A DNA stretch of 64,000 bases from Pachyseris speciosa (Eukaryota > Cnidaria > Anthozoa > Scleractinia > Pachyseridae), in assembly GCA_016490735.1 (NCBI GenBank), contig JAEMWC010000014.1:465001-529000 (forward strand), written 5' to 3'. Below, one piece after another: positions 48,481 to 60,845 of the stretch (its first letter is position 1; every line of letters starts with the position of its first letter). Made by a program: the position numbers and the translations under genes. The notes below the pieces were generated by a model. The model was not told the DNA's origin. It saw nothing but the letters and a program-made list of their open reading frames with translations, and made no database searches.

Positions 48481-49306
48481 TCTTATCTTGAAATCTTTAA
48501 ATGATCCTTGCAATCAATGCAATTGCAAGGTCTCTGATAGGATCGTTAATAGATTTTACAGTGAGGACTTGCACGATCTTGAAAAGATAATTACACTGTC
48601 ATGATCTTCCCTGAGGGACCACTCAAGATTGTTGAGTATTTCATGTCATGAGGACCTCTAACGAATGATATTTCAACAAGGAATTCCTAGAACTCAGGAT
48701 TTAGTTACATATTCAGGCACCGCGCAGGGGAGGGGCTGGGGGGCTCCCCCCCCCCCCCTATCCCACTTTTCAACAGTAAAAAGCAAGCAATACTAAAAAC
48801 TCGAAGTTACTTTTCTATTTAACGTTTCATCGAAAACTGATTATTCTTATTTTAAAACACTACTGTTTTTTTGCCGAAAGTATTTAAGTTTCACCACACC
48901 ATGTTAATTTTAAATGCATTTCCAGCCATTTCGGAGGACTTTACCGGTGGAGTATGCCCCCGGATCCCCCTAGTTGACTCACGCTAACGCGTTCCAAGTG
49001 AGCCCCCCCCCCCCCCACCCCCACCAGTTGCAAACGTGCTGCGCGGGCCCTGATATTTGACCACTGTATAAAGATTTGCTTTGGTATTATTTTGCTTTTC
49101 TGTAAGGCTAATGTTCAGCTCTGTTTTGGGTAATTAATAAATGTTAAAATGCAATTTTACAGTTCACAGCTGTATAAGATTCAGCTAAATGGCTTCTGAT
49201 TGAATTGAAAGATATGGTTCTCCACCAAAACACAAGTTCTTTATTAGCTAACATAATGTTGTACTGATTTAAGTGAATATGAAAGAAAACAGTTTATCTT
49301 GTTTGG

Positions 49307-49830
49307 TTAAGGTGATTCCCTACAATTGCATGGCGCATCCTTACTACGCATAACGAGCACGGTGACCCCCATTTTGTATTTCATAATTCCAATGAGAACA
49401 GTATCCTCAATAACTGAGAAAAAGATTAGCAGAAATCTATGGCTACTTTTTTGGCAAATGAAATAAATTCTACAGAGGGAAACATAACGGGCCCAACAGC
49501 GCATGTCCAAATTATGTTTCCTTTAAAGGATAAAAAATGCAGGGTATTTGAAGACATTTTTTCTGGGACATAGGTGAATAAACAATCAAAGAAAGTCAAA
49601 CTCTGTGTGATATAACACGCTGCATTGAAAAATAATCGACCTTATTTGTTGCGCACGGAGATTACCAAAAGTCACCTAAATAACCGTATTTGTCAGCATT
49701 GTAGCGTGAAAACAAGCACGTTGACCCCCTCTTTTTATTACGTTTTTAATATCGTCTTGTCATGTAACAACAGCATATCAAGTTTCATCGAAAATCTATG
49801 GCGGGTTCTTTTACTAGGGAATCACCTTAA
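49307..49830. mobile_element. MITE with TTAAGGTGATTCCCTA termini
   Basis: TTAAGGTGATTCCCTA at 49307 and TAGGGAATCACCTTAA ending 49830. TTAA at both ends may be the target site, as in piggyBac-like elements. 524 bp, non-coding; two internal stretches with GTGACCCCC/TTGACCCCC suggest an internal duplication. Confidence 0.7.
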
Positions 49831-50142
49831 TTTATGCGTGCATGCAGCAGCTTGTTTTCAAATTTTAAAGCAATGCTTTTGATAAGATACAACGTTAAAT
49901 TTTGTTGCAAGTCACTACTAATGCAAAATCAAATAGCTTCAAATGATTGCTGGTCACCTTTTGAAGCAGCCATCTTGAATTTCAGAGGAGACTGGTAATG
50001 AATGAGCTGTTTTGGTCAGCAGCTACACTAGTGCAGTGCAGGCTCTTAGAAAAACCGTTGGTGAGAAATTGGTGAGATTTTCACGATAAGAGTTCGTTTT
50101 GGGTGTTTTCTACTGGAGTTAGGTTTCTTTTAAGCTTAAACA

Positions 50143-50822
50143 ATGGTTGTTCAAGACAAGAAGACGAAGATCACTACCCTTTTGAAACAGGTAAGCTTTA
50201 TTTTAACCCAAATGATATGAATTTTGGTGAAAGATCGGCTTAGAAAATTGGGTTCTGCAGTACGTGTATTTAAGCTCAAGCTTATAGGTCAACCATGTGA
50301 TTTTCTTCAAGCTACATTTGAGGCTGTTAGACTGTTCTTTTTGCTTAATTAGCCTCTTCATGACATGATTTGAAAGCTTAAACAATGGTTTTTCAAGACA
50401 AGAAGACGAAGATCACTACCCTTTTGAAACAGGTAAGCTTTATTTCAACCCAAATGATATGAATTTTGGTGAAAGATCGGCTTAGAAATTGGGTTCTGCA
50501 GTACGTGTATTTAAGCTTAAGCTTATAGGTCAACCATGTGATTTTCTTCAAGCTACATTTGAGGCTGTTAGACTGTTCTTTTTGCTTAATTAGCCTCTTC
50601 ATGACATGATTCGAAATTTTTAAGGGAAATGGCAGACAAAAGTTGCAACTAAATGATCATGAAGTTGAAGATGACTTCATAGAGTACTAAGAGTAGAACT
50701 GTTGACTTAATAATACAGTGAACTCACCAAGAAGACGGATTTAAACCACACAATGTTTTCTTTTGATGTAGATGTTCAACTCAGCTGTTGTGGAAACTCA
50801 GGACTTCAACTTCACAGTCAGA
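50143..50822 (+). repeat. 242-bp tandem duplication carrying an exon-like segment, plus a second exon-like segment
   Basis: ATG 50143 to CAG 50190 (16 codons, VQDKKTKITTLLKQ) followed by GTAAGC, duplicated at 50385-50432 with its GTAAGC. At 50772, after a TTTTCTTTTGATGTAG acceptor, a 17-codon frame (MFNSAVVETQDFNFTVR) ends before GTAATT. Phase-0 exons of 48 and 51 bases are possible; expression is unknown. Confidence 0.4.
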
Positions 50823-51497
50823 GTAATTATTAAATGCTTCTCAATAAGCTAAGTTTCGTGTCACTTTTAATTCTAAATGTGGTAGCACACTGCTTTGCTT
50901 TCTTGTAAATCATAACTTCTTGTAGTAGCCAGTTTAAAATGAATGTGAAGTTCAAAATAATTTTAGCTTGAAGATTTCAAGCTAAAAAGCCTTCTTGACA
51001 TTGGATGGTCCTATGAATTAAGTAAATTTTCCCAGCTGTTTTTCCTAGCCTTAGGTATTACCAGACATACCCATACTAAATAAAATTAAGTCTGCTTTAT
51101 TATTCAAGTTTTCTTAAGCTATATTTGCAAGGTTCATCTCCTGCCATTAAGCAAATTCAGACCTTGAAAATTGCCTCGTTGTTTGAAATGTCACAACTTC
51201 ATGAGGTGGTCTTGGAATTTCTTTACTTTTTAAATTGAACTTACAATGTACTGTACTTATGTAATTCTGAATGAATTCTAAACGAAAGCTCTCTTAACTG
51301 GGAATTCTTATACGGAAGTTAAGAAGGCTTCATTGTTTTGCTTTGCTTAAGTTTGCTTGATATATTTAGACTCTTTTAAAATTATTTGAAGGGAATCAAA
51401 CTAGCTCTTGTTTTCATGCACGCCAAGTTCTTCTCATTTACTTTACAGAGACATTTGCTTTACTTAAAGGTATTTAAAAAAGAGTTACCGGCAGTAT

Positions 51498-51793
51498 TTC
51501 CCTACTAGCAGAGGCCTCTTTTCCTTGTATTGAACGTACTGGGTAAACGAGACCTCTGCCATGGGTCCAAAAGGTCTGTGTAGAGCATGCACCGCGGTTT
51601 CTTAGTGACTGAAGAATCACGTGATGCTTTTAGCACGTGATCAAATGACAAACAATACATGGACCATGCGTTTTAAATCTTCCGTCCACGAACTCGGACA
51701 GCGGCTTAATCAAAGACCGTTTCGACCCATGGCGGAGGTCTCTTTTCTCTCGCATACTTAATACATGGAAAAGAGGCCTCTGCTAGCAAGGAA
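51498..51793. mobile_element. MULE-like MITE with 9-bp target duplication
   Basis: Termini TTCCCTACTAGCAGAGGCC and GGCCTCTGCTAGCAAGGAA; flanked by CGGCAGTAT at 51489-51497 and 51794-51802. A 9-base duplication is typical of Mutator-like elements. Non-coding. Confidence 0.7.
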
Positions 51794-52059
51794 CGGCAGT
51801 ATTTATTATTCAAAGGAAATGAATAAAAGTAGTTTTAGCTGAAAAAAAAGAGAACAGTCAGAAAAATAAGTCAAAAAGTTGTTTCGTAGTTGGCCCTTCT
51901 GTCTAATCTTGTCATTTTCAAAAAATTGATTTGTTGCGATATTTTCTAAAATATATTACAATATATACTTGACTTATAAGAGTAGCATCAAAAATGGGAG
52001 ACTTCACCATGTGCACGCAGTGCGTTATGGATGAGTCAGGTCCCAAAATACAATTAATT

Positions 52060-52980
52060 TAAGAACAGAGGATTAAGAACAGCAATAGAGAGCATTGAAG
52101 GGAAGATAATCTGTGCCATCCTTTCATAGTGCAATTAGTTGTGGTTTAAAAATTTCAAAATTAGTAATACTAAATTCCTGGAAGTTAAAAATCTAATTTC
52201 TGGAATCATATGGAGACTTTATTGGCAAAGACCAGGTCCATGATTTTTTCCAGTTTTAGCTACACACTGTATGTGTGATTATCAGTATGTTAGAAATGTC
52301 ACAGAAAGTCTTATCTCTAACCATAATTTTAAGTGGTTGCAAATGGTTGCATTTGCCAGATATTAGGCAGTCAGTGAACCAAAAGGGCTAAATTGATTTA
52401 AAAGAAAGGATAATCTGTGACATCCTTTTACAACACAATCAATTGTAGTTTAAACATTTCAAGATCAGTAAAAAAAAAACTTAATTCCTGGAAGTTGAAA
52501 TCCAAGTTTCTGGTTCCAGAGCTTTTAATGTATTACCTATTAACTTACTAGGTAAATACCTTGCATTGAATCTCTGTTGTTTTCCAGTTTTAGTTATGAC
52601 TATCTGACTGTGTTATAAGTAGAATTGTCACAAAATATCTCGTCCTAACCACCAGTCATAAGCAAAAGTAACGTATTCATACGACATCATTAATGCCTAT
52701 AAAGTTTGATACAGAATACCAGTATACAATATCAGACAGGCAAAAAGTTACAGTTGCTGATACAAGCATTACATATAGCAACATCTAATGTGTACTTTTA
52801 AATTTGAATTGTGTGACTTGTATCATTTAAGGTGCTGGTTTCAGCCAATGTTTTTTTAGCAGAAAAACAGTAAAATTATATCTGAAACAAATACGTTGCA
52901 GTTGCTAAATACAAGCATTATATTTGTTCTTCAGGCAATGACTTCTTTTCATGATCAGCAGAGAAGAGTTATTTCAAAAA
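52060..52980 (+). repeat. Diverged tandem duplication inside the 5.7-kb transposon
   Basis: Segments with GATAATCTGTG...CATCCTTT, then AATTCCTGGAAGTT, occur near 52107-52200 and 52409-52510; GTTGC...TACAAGCATTA segments occur near 52750 and 52895. About 300-base units, strongly diverged, non-coding. Confidence 0.45.
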
Positions 52981-53238
52981 TAAAACATGTTTAAAAGGTC
53001 TTCAATGTTTAATATATATTGTACAATGACTATTATTAGAAACCTTCAATGGGTATACAAATTTTATTACATTGTATGCCACCCAAACAACTGGTCCCTT
53101 GATGATCTCTACAAAATCATGCAGGGTCATGCATTGCCTCGTTATTAAGATCCTCGAGGATCTTTCATAAGATCCACACAAGAGTCTACTGCAGATCTTC
53201 AACGATCCTCCAACATCCTGTAAGGTTTTTCACCAGGG

Positions 53239-53460
53239 CTCCCCCACATGATATGGGTCAACTCCTTCAACACAATATTCTTCTACTGTTTTATAAAATT
53301 TGGTGTTAATGTGATATTCTGGCCATTCTTTTAACATCATCACAAAATTGTTGTGAAGACGCTTTGAAAAAGCTTCGCTATTTGGAAGTAAACCAGTTAA
53401 CTCCATGTTTTCGTCAAATGACTTGGCGTGGGGTAGAATCCATATACCAAGACACTGGCC
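53239..53460 (-). pseudogene. Possible upstream part of the gene at 47234-47533
   Basis: Open minus-strand frame from about 53460: GIWILPHAKSFDENMELTG, FVMMLKEWPEYHINTKFY, ending GVDPYHVGE at the transposon edge. It resembles the helical style of the right-end family (LFRFAQERIDDW...YPSEWFADI). It does not rejoin the left fragment in frame without a one-base shift. Confidence 0.35.
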
Positions 53461-53600
53461 GCTTGCTCTCCATCAATCCTTCCCCATACCCCCCTCCCTC
53501 TAATAGGGTGACCCCCGTTGCTTGATTGTTTTTTATTCCTTGTTTGTTGCTTTGGTTTGAGTGTTGTTTACTGCTGTCTTGATTGGGGGCTTGCCTTCGA

Positions 53601-53710
53601 GTAGTAAGAGGTGAGTCGATTCAATACAACCGGAGCGCAGTATCCCCGACGAACGAAGCGAGGAGGGGTGCTGCGCGGAGGTGGCATTGAATCGACTCAC
53701 CTATTACTAC
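53601..53710. mobile_element. Small foldback element
   Basis: GTAGTAAGAGGTGAGTCGATTCAAT (53601) is nearly complementary to ATTGAATCGACTCACCTATTACTAC (53686-53710); GC-rich loop. Non-coding. Confidence 0.65.
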
Positions 53711-54444
53711 TAGTTGGTTTCTTCATTTTGAACAAAACAACTTCATCTTCGTCGAAGTTTGCCTTTTAATTCGCGTCGAGAAAAGGCATAAAAATCAAGA
53801 ACTACGGTTAATTTTCAAATGATAAATAGGAAGAGCAAAAGATATTTCTCAGGAAAATCCTAAAACGTGGATCGACTTGCATGGCGTTTGGATTGTGTGG
53901 TTGAAAAACAAAATGATTCAACGTTTCAAGGGCTTCACTTTACCGCGGCATCTTGCAGCTCACTGAGAAAGGTCACTTTACAATTCACCGGCATTAATGG
54001 AAGGAACGAATAGCTCAAACTTAGTGAAACAAGCTCTTACTTTGGACAAACCGCTTGCTACTTTTTGGAGATATGGGTTTTTACTAAAGTGGATACGTAT
54101 TTTAATGTGGTAGAAACCTCTCGAAACACAGGTGAATTAAGCTTAAGCTTAAATAAATTGAAGCTTAACATTTGGTTTAATCGTTGTTACTTTTGTTCCC
54201 GAATTTAACTTGTGTTTTTCTCTCCACTGGATATACATACAATCATCTCTACTCGTCTTTGGACCCAAAGAAGTAGTTGGATTATCTGTTTGTTTGTTTG
54301 CTGTTTTGATTGCAAGCGAACGAGTGTTTTTACTCCGCTTGGCTGACTGTTTTTCGACCTCGGTGCCTCAACAGGGTTAGGAAACTTTTGCCCTTGTCTT
54401 ATCAACACGTAATTGCAAAGAGACCAAGTAAAATTAAAGCCACT

Positions 54445-54830
54445 AAGGCCCAGGCTAAACGATCAAATATTTTCATCCAACATCGAATCGAGTTCAGTTT
54501 TCAAACAACGTTAGGTAGCTAAACGCATAAACAATGTTTGACCAAACACTGGACTGAGTGAATCCACAGAACGATTTTATGCGTATCATCGTTTCAATTT
54601 CGACGTGTTGTGGTTCATTTGGTTGGTTTTTACCGGCTGTGCACGCCTTGTCGGCTGGGGTGGCTACACGATCAAACATTTGTTAGTAACGCGAAATGTT
54701 GGATGAAAATGTTTGATCTAGATTAAACATGGTAAGTCATTTAAATGCAATGTTCAGAGAGGTGGCTAGACGGTCAAACATGCTCGTCCAACACGATGCT
54801 GGATGAAAATGTTTGATCGTTTTTTGATTG
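54445..54830. repeat. Interspersed inverted repeats with ATGAAAATGTTTGATC
   Basis: Copies of GATGAAAATGTTTGATC near 54703 and 54803 and an inverse GATCAAATATTTTCATC near 54462, plus GTGGCTACACGATCAAACA and GTGGCTAGACGGTCAAACA. Looks like two or three overlapping MITE remnants. Confidence 0.45.
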
Positions 54831-55220
54831 TTAAATTTGCGGTCGAACAAATAGTCCATCAGCTGAGACCCTAAAATTCGGGTTTATGGCTCACTTAAGG
54901 GGAACAGCCGAAACATGTCTAATGTTAATCTTTGACTATTGAGCATCATATAAATGTATGATAGCAAGGATAGAACAGTAGCTTTCACTTCGTAAATCGA
55001 ATTTTAAATTTTCTCCTCATATCTTCCTTTTGGCCACCATCTTGGATTTTTGAGGAAGGCTTCAAAGTTGCTTGTATTCTTTTAAAGTGAACAAATTGCG
55101 ATTCAAAGTCAAATTTACATCATACTGGAACTACAAACATGATTTCCGTTTATTCTAGTGCTTAAATTATAACTACGTGACTCATTTGCGACGGCACAAC
55201 GCCTGATTATTGGTCACAAT

Positions 55221-55624
55221 AGGGTCGTTTATACGAGTGAAAATAAACCACGGCTTACACTGGCCGCGGCTTACATAAGACGCGAGTGGGCCATTTATAC
55301 GAGTGCGGCCTACGTAAGCCGCGAAATGCTCGTATAAATGGTTCGCGGCTAAGTTCGCTACAATAACAATAGAAGCGCATGCTTGAGCAAGCCGCGGACA
55401 ACGCTTGAGTACATTTATACGAACACTCTCACGTCCAAGGTAAGCCGCGGCCAAGATAAGCGCAGCCCAAAACCCCTAGGCCAGGATAAGCCGCGGCTTG
55501 AGCTAGCTGCCGATGGAGTCAGCCGTGAACGTCGATTACGTACCATTTAAACGGGGTCTTCGCGTCTTATGTAAGAGGCGGCCAGTGTAAGCCGCGGCTT
55601 ATTTTCTCTCGTATAAACGGCCCT
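55221..55624. mobile_element. 404-bp MITE with CCGCGGCTTA-rich termini
   Basis: AGGG(T/C)CGTTTATACGAGTGAAAATAA at left and the complement TTATTTTCTCTCGTATAAACGGCCCT at right, followed inward by GCCGCGGCTTACATAAGACGCG-like sequence on both sides. Non-coding. Confidence 0.65.
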
Positions 55625-55744
55625 AATATCACCATTACATGACCAGTTTGCAATTATAATCATTGAAAAAGAAATAGTGGGTTTTTCAAAATTATTTTCC
55701 AAAAGAGAGCAAGTACATAAATATATGTATACATTGCAAGTGCG

Positions 55745-56880
55745 TTGAATAAAGCCCCCTCAAAAACAACTGCCTGTTTCCTTCCCAAACTCGTGGTCGC
55801 ACAAACATTCAATAGGTTGCATTATATGCGGTTGTTCGAATTCAAAGCTAGCCCAGTGCAGAGATATTTCTTCATGGACAACCTTATATCGTGCTGCCGT
55901 GATCCGGAGTCACAAACCAATTTTGGAGGCTTCGACCGAAAGCGAATTCCCCGAAAATCCCATCAAATATCATCGCACCTGCAGAGTGGAACAAGTTGCT
56001 CAGTGTGACCGCAAACAAGCCTGAGATTGTCAAATTTCTTGTGTCACAGTGGAAGACAGAAGCATTTAGAGGCAGGCTCGGCAACCGGATCATGTACGTG
56101 ACATCCGAAGAAGTGCTGGCAACTAAACCGGCGTAGCCACATGTGAACCTGTTCCTGGGCTAGAGAGTAATCACGAAGAGGCTGATACGCGTATGGTTCT
56201 CCATGCTCGGCACGCTGGAGGCACGTGCGTCATCCACTCTGATGACACTGATGTCCTTGTCCTACTGCTTGCTCATAGCCGAAACCTTGGAAGGTGTTAC
56301 ATGAAGAAGGGAAGAGGCGCGAAGTCCAGAATAATAGATCTTTCTAAAGTTGTCAACAGCTTGGAGAAGCAACTCGACCCAAACGTTGACAAGCATTGCT
56401 TCATGAAAGCCCTAATCGGCGTGCACGCGATCACAGGCTGAGATACCATCTCTGCATTCTCTGGTAAAGGGCAGTGGAAAGCAGTCGAGCTATGGCGAAT
56501 ATCGGGGAGAATTGGACAGTATCGGAGGAGACATTTAAAGATACGGAGGCACTCGTGTGTCGGCTGTATGGAAAGAAGTGCCAGAGTGTGGATGAGCTGC
56601 GCCATGAGATCCACTACGCCAGAGGCTCTGCCGCCTTGCAAGTCATCTCTACGACTTCACGTTACAAGAGCAAATTATCAAGCAGCAATCTGGAGAAGAG
56701 CCATCGTTCCTCTTCCGTTAATCCCCTCCCCTCATGGGCAAGGCTGGGAAGTAGACAATATGTCTAACGTAGTGGAATTTGTGTGGCTTGGATCCAAACC
56801 GGCTCCAGAAGAGGTCCTGGAACTACTCTCTTATACGTGCTAGAGAGCATGCACGATCAAGAACTGCTGCTGCTTGAAGG
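55745..56880 (+). pseudogene. Decayed transposon ORF
   Basis: Best part (56193-56441): CVIHSDDTDVLVLLLAHSRN, CYMKKGRGAKSRIIDLSKV, IGVHAITG then TGA then DTISAFSGKGQWKAV. The stop replaces a codon where I would expect Cys. I know this SDDTDVLVLLL...TGCDTxSAFxGKGK pattern only as a recurrent uncharacterised cnidarian repeat protein with Asp-rich, nuclease-like motifs. Earlier and later pieces are in other frames. Confidence 0.5.
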
Positions 56881-57845
56881 CGGGTCTGAAGTGCACTGAC
56901 ATGTGTAGTATCCAGTGTGAGAATATGGCAACTGATGATGGCGTTCTATGAGAGAGTGGGGATAGTGACTCTGAAGATGCAGAGGATTGATAAGAGTAAG
57001 TACGTTTACAGGTTTAGGTTATTTGAAATGACGAACAGAGAGATAGTTATTACCTTTTGTTGTGTCTATCTTAAGGTTCGATATAGTAAGATCCCTCTTG
57101 ACGGGACACACGTTGTATAACGCTTTTTGCAACTCGTGCGCAGAAATGTTTTTCTATTTCAGTGACGTTATTCAGGACGCAAAAGCAGTACATGATGTGA
57201 ACGTATGTTACGTTATACATGTAGATCCCATATGCAAGTGACAGCAGTGGAAAAGGACGTTATACGATAGTGGTGCTTCTGTACTCAAACGAGCTCTAGA
57301 TTGAATTGTGGACCTGGTTATCTACTCTGATTTGTGGTTATTAATTCATGGCCTAGTATGCCTAACTAAACATAGGAAAAGACGTTAGCAATAGCTTTAA
57401 GTGCGTTTTTCTAGCATTATGATATAGAGTGCCTTAATGGTAATTTAGTTATTTCAGGGCATTAAGATAGCGGTTGAATACACAAGCTAGAAGACAAAAT
57501 GGCGGTCACTGTGATGTCATTTATGACGTCACCATAGCTCAAATAAGCATAAACAATGCTGAAATTACATTTCAAATACGTATTATTCCAAATATACTTC
57601 TAGGCAAAAAATCGCGTGCATTTCAGAATGAATAACATTTTTTAAAGTGTTTTTTAGAAATCCAAGATGGCGGCCAAAAGCATGGTATGGGAGGCAAATT
57701 TAAAATTCGATTTACAAAATGAAAGCTACCATTCTATCCTTGCTATCATACATTTTTATGATGCTGAATAGTTACACATTAAGATTATACAAGTTTTGTT
57801 TGTTCCCCTTAAGTGAGCCATACAACCCCCCTAGCTGATGGACTA

Positions 57846-57985
57846 AAACATACGCGTGTTGTATTTTGTTCTTGTAATGTTTTAAAATGCTACTAAGACG
57901 AAATTCACATCTTTTCTATCTAAGCCATTTTAATATATAAAAGGTAGTCTGTACGAGAGGAAGAATCCTGCTTACTATTTTAAAT

Positions 57986-58017
<32 letters not shown>

Positions 58018-59110
58018 TGAAATATGCAAATTAGCTATGTGATGACGTCATATACTCAACCGAATTTTTATCAAATATGATGAAGAAAGATATCTGAGCC
58101 AATTTGTATCAGAAATGTTTGATTCCTTGCAAAACAATTGTACAAGATGTGCTTTACAATATGAGCTTATCAGCATTGTTACCATGGTAACATAGTGGGT
58201 TCCAGACCTTCCTGATATTAAGGGCTTTGCTGGCCACCATTGGCATTCAATTTTCATATATGCCAATGGTGCCTCATCTACACGATTCAGCCAGCATATA
58301 AATATGTTAGGTGGCCTTGTTAAATGTTTTTAGGGCTGAAATTCACTAAAATGTTGAAATTAAGGTAGAGGGAACTGGAAAAGAGTGAGTTGCCATGGAA
58401 ACTTAAATTTCTGTAGCCGTAGGTGTGTTGCCTGTAGAACTACCAGCCTACCAAGTTTCAATGCTCTCTGCTGCAAATTGAACAAGATAACTCTATTTGT
58501 ATTCTTGATATTATACAGAGTTGATACTATGGCGTCATCAGTAATCCTATTTGCATATTTTGCACATTTTTGAAATTTAAATATCTCCGGAATCAATGAA
58601 GATATTTACGAACGGTAAACAACGATTTTTATCTCTCCTGGAATTCTATGTGATAAACGTAAAAAATTTCGAAATCGAAATTTGATCTTAGTAGCACTTT
58701 AATGTTTTGAGGTTTTTGAGCCGCGGTAAATTCATGTCTACTGCTCTTAACAGAAAATATTTGCACAAGGAAAGCCAAGCGACGTTGCTCAATACCTTTA
58801 AAAAAATAGCAATCGTGGAGCTTCGCTGTTAGGCTTGGCTAAATCTATATATTATTCTTTACACATTCTCGTATAATCATCAGTCGCGGGTATATTACGA
58901 ACCAACAAAATGATCAGCTCCCAGTTGGCTTGTTAGCCCAGTTGTTTTGGTACAGCTTAAAAGCCCGCTGCTGGCGCCTGATATCATAAAGCTGGGATGG
59001 TGGGTAGAGGCAATCCTCTGGAAGAAAATAGAGGTGAGAAGCAATTTCACACGAAGTTTGCGGCCAACACTGTTCGATCGAGCTTTGGCGATTCGCGAAG
59101 TGAAATTGTG
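57846..59110. other. AT-rich host-like DNA, no gene recognised
   Basis: Only short chance frames. A palindromic GTTACCATGGTAAC (about 58178) could be an RFX-type site. A tRNA-A-box-like TTAGCCCAGTTG occurs near 58935 without a B box. Confidence 0.35.
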
Positions 59111-59113
59111 TTT

Positions 59114-59503
59114 CTAGCCGTTCTTTGAATGGATTCCACGACCTCGCATGGCAATTTTGGCGAGTTTTGACTTGTAGTCAGCAGGAACAGGTGGATGTCC
59201 ACGGTTCCAAAAAAATTGGCGGACTACTACGCGGCTGTTATCCAAGAAAACATTTAGAGCTCCGAAGAGCGTGGCCGCCATAATTAGTGCCTTGTACATA
59301 CAATGATTGGTTCTGCATGTTTCGCCAAAAAAATACCGACCACAATCGCCACAGAGCAAGGTAGCTTGTAGAGGACCGTGTTGTTTGTAGTCAGCACAGT
59401 TGATTTCATGACAACAAAAGCCATAATGGCTTTTAGCTCGGGGAAACTGATTGCAGGATGTAGCTTGGAGAGGACGTGCAATGTTGTCTTTGCCACTTGT
59501 CAT
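59114..59503 (-). pseudogene. Cys-rich fragment, possible continuation of the third Polinton-type polymerase
   Basis: 129-residue frame with CCHEINCADYKQHGP and LLCGDCGRYFFGETCRTNH, the kind of Cys/His block that follows the N-terminal domain in some Polinton-type polymerases. Same strand as 60846-62196, but 1.3 kb further downstream. Weak case. Confidence 0.35.
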
Positions 59504-60845
59504 TTGACATAAGAACCAAGATCAAAGGGTCGTGAACGCAAATATGAGATTTCAAAATTTATGGCCGAAGGATAAGGCGGCAATGATTTATCCTATGATT
59601 TTGAGTTTTGTAAACACCGATATTAAAGTACGGTTCCATTTTGGGATATTGTCCCTCTTTCAAGCCAAGGCACCTTTAACATACAAATGAATTCTTGAAG
59701 ATCTTGGATCACTTTTACTGATGTATTTTTTGCAGATTCGCCTTAGGTTTCTTGGTTTGCTCACAAAATTGCCCACCTCTTTGACACAAATCCTACTGGG
59801 TTCACGCGCTCGTCTTCGAGATACAGGACTTCTGTTACTCGTGTTTTCGTAGTAAATAAACTTGTCAAATCGTAAATAAACTTGTCAAATCGTGACCAGT
59901 TAAAATTTCTCTGATATTCAAAAGCTTTTGGTCACTATTAGGCTGTTCTTGTGTTTCGTGTACCGGGATCAGTAATTTGTTAATTACAAAAGGCAACCAA
60001 AAACTGTTTTATCTGATAAGAGTCTGATAAGCGTATTCCCGAACATTAAGACGGCACGAGAGAATGATTTAGACACCCGTTACAGGAATTATCATATGCC
60101 CAAAGACTCTTCGTTGTTGTTGTGTAAAAATTTTCGCTTTCATTCGCTGACACTTAATGTTTTCACGTATCTGAATGCTAACAAATGATCGTGGTGTGAT
60201 CTGTTCAATCAAGCGTAACGCGGTGAGATCTCCTAAGAAATGCGTTCCTGACGATTTTCCGTTGTCAAAAGATTTTAAATCTTGTAAAGCCTCTGCAAAA
60301 TATACCTCATTTATTTTGTCTTTGTTCTGAGCTGCTGTACTTCGAGCGAAATAATTACGAACTAACTTTGGCTCACAAAATGTGCGTTTCATTACCATAT
60401 TCAAATAAGAGGATATTTTGTTTCGTCTGTATGCAAATCTAGCGTCTGTTCAAAGAATATCTCCGGCAGTTTTATTGCGGTTTTTCCAGCCAGTTTATCG
60501 GCGATAATTTAAAAACAACTGTGATAGGTTATTTGCTTGTTTATTATTACAACAGCATGGACAACAGCCTTTTGAAGTCTTGTTTATTGTCTTATGTATC
60601 CTTTGTTAACCACACGCGTATGTAAATGAGGGAAGCCGTGATCAACAAACAAAAGGTTCAGTGTATAACACGCAGAGTTTCATTAACAAAATCTTGGGAA
60701 AAAAGTGCGAATTATATACGGATAAGCAACAGAGCTAGATTATAACAAGTAGAAAAAATTCTATAAAAAGTAAAAGATGTCAAGCAAGTGAAGAACATTT
60801 ACCACACTTAAAACCTCTTTTCACTGTGGCGCACTCTGGGGGCAT

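Larger units (their letters stand above)
47534..53238. mobile_element. 5.7-kb non-autonomous TIR DNA transposon with GATC-rich ends
   Basis: CCCTGGTGAAAAACC at 47534-47548 and its complement at 53224-53238, with similarity continuing through ACAGGAT and GATCTTCAA-type sequence. Both ends carry arrays of AGGATCTT/AAGATCCT words; the left array is about 0.9 kb. No transposase frame. The target duplication is ambiguous (CT, or CTCCC with asymmetric ends). It contains nested MITEs and short exon-like segments. Confidence 0.7.
54853..57845. mobile_element. 3-kb TIR transposon with broken ORF
   Basis: About 200-base inverted ends: AGTCCATCAGCT then ATGGCTCACTTAAGGGGAAC, TGTATGATAGCAAGGATAGAA, GTAAATCGAATTTTAAATTT at left, and the complement at 57655-57845. 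It contains the decayed ORF 55745-56880 and a nested MITE. No TSD was determined. Confidence 0.65.

Noticed and set aside
58915..58990. A tRNA gene or tRNA-derived SINE
   Set aside because: A-box-like TTAGCCCAGTTG but no B box at the right distance and no cloverleaf.
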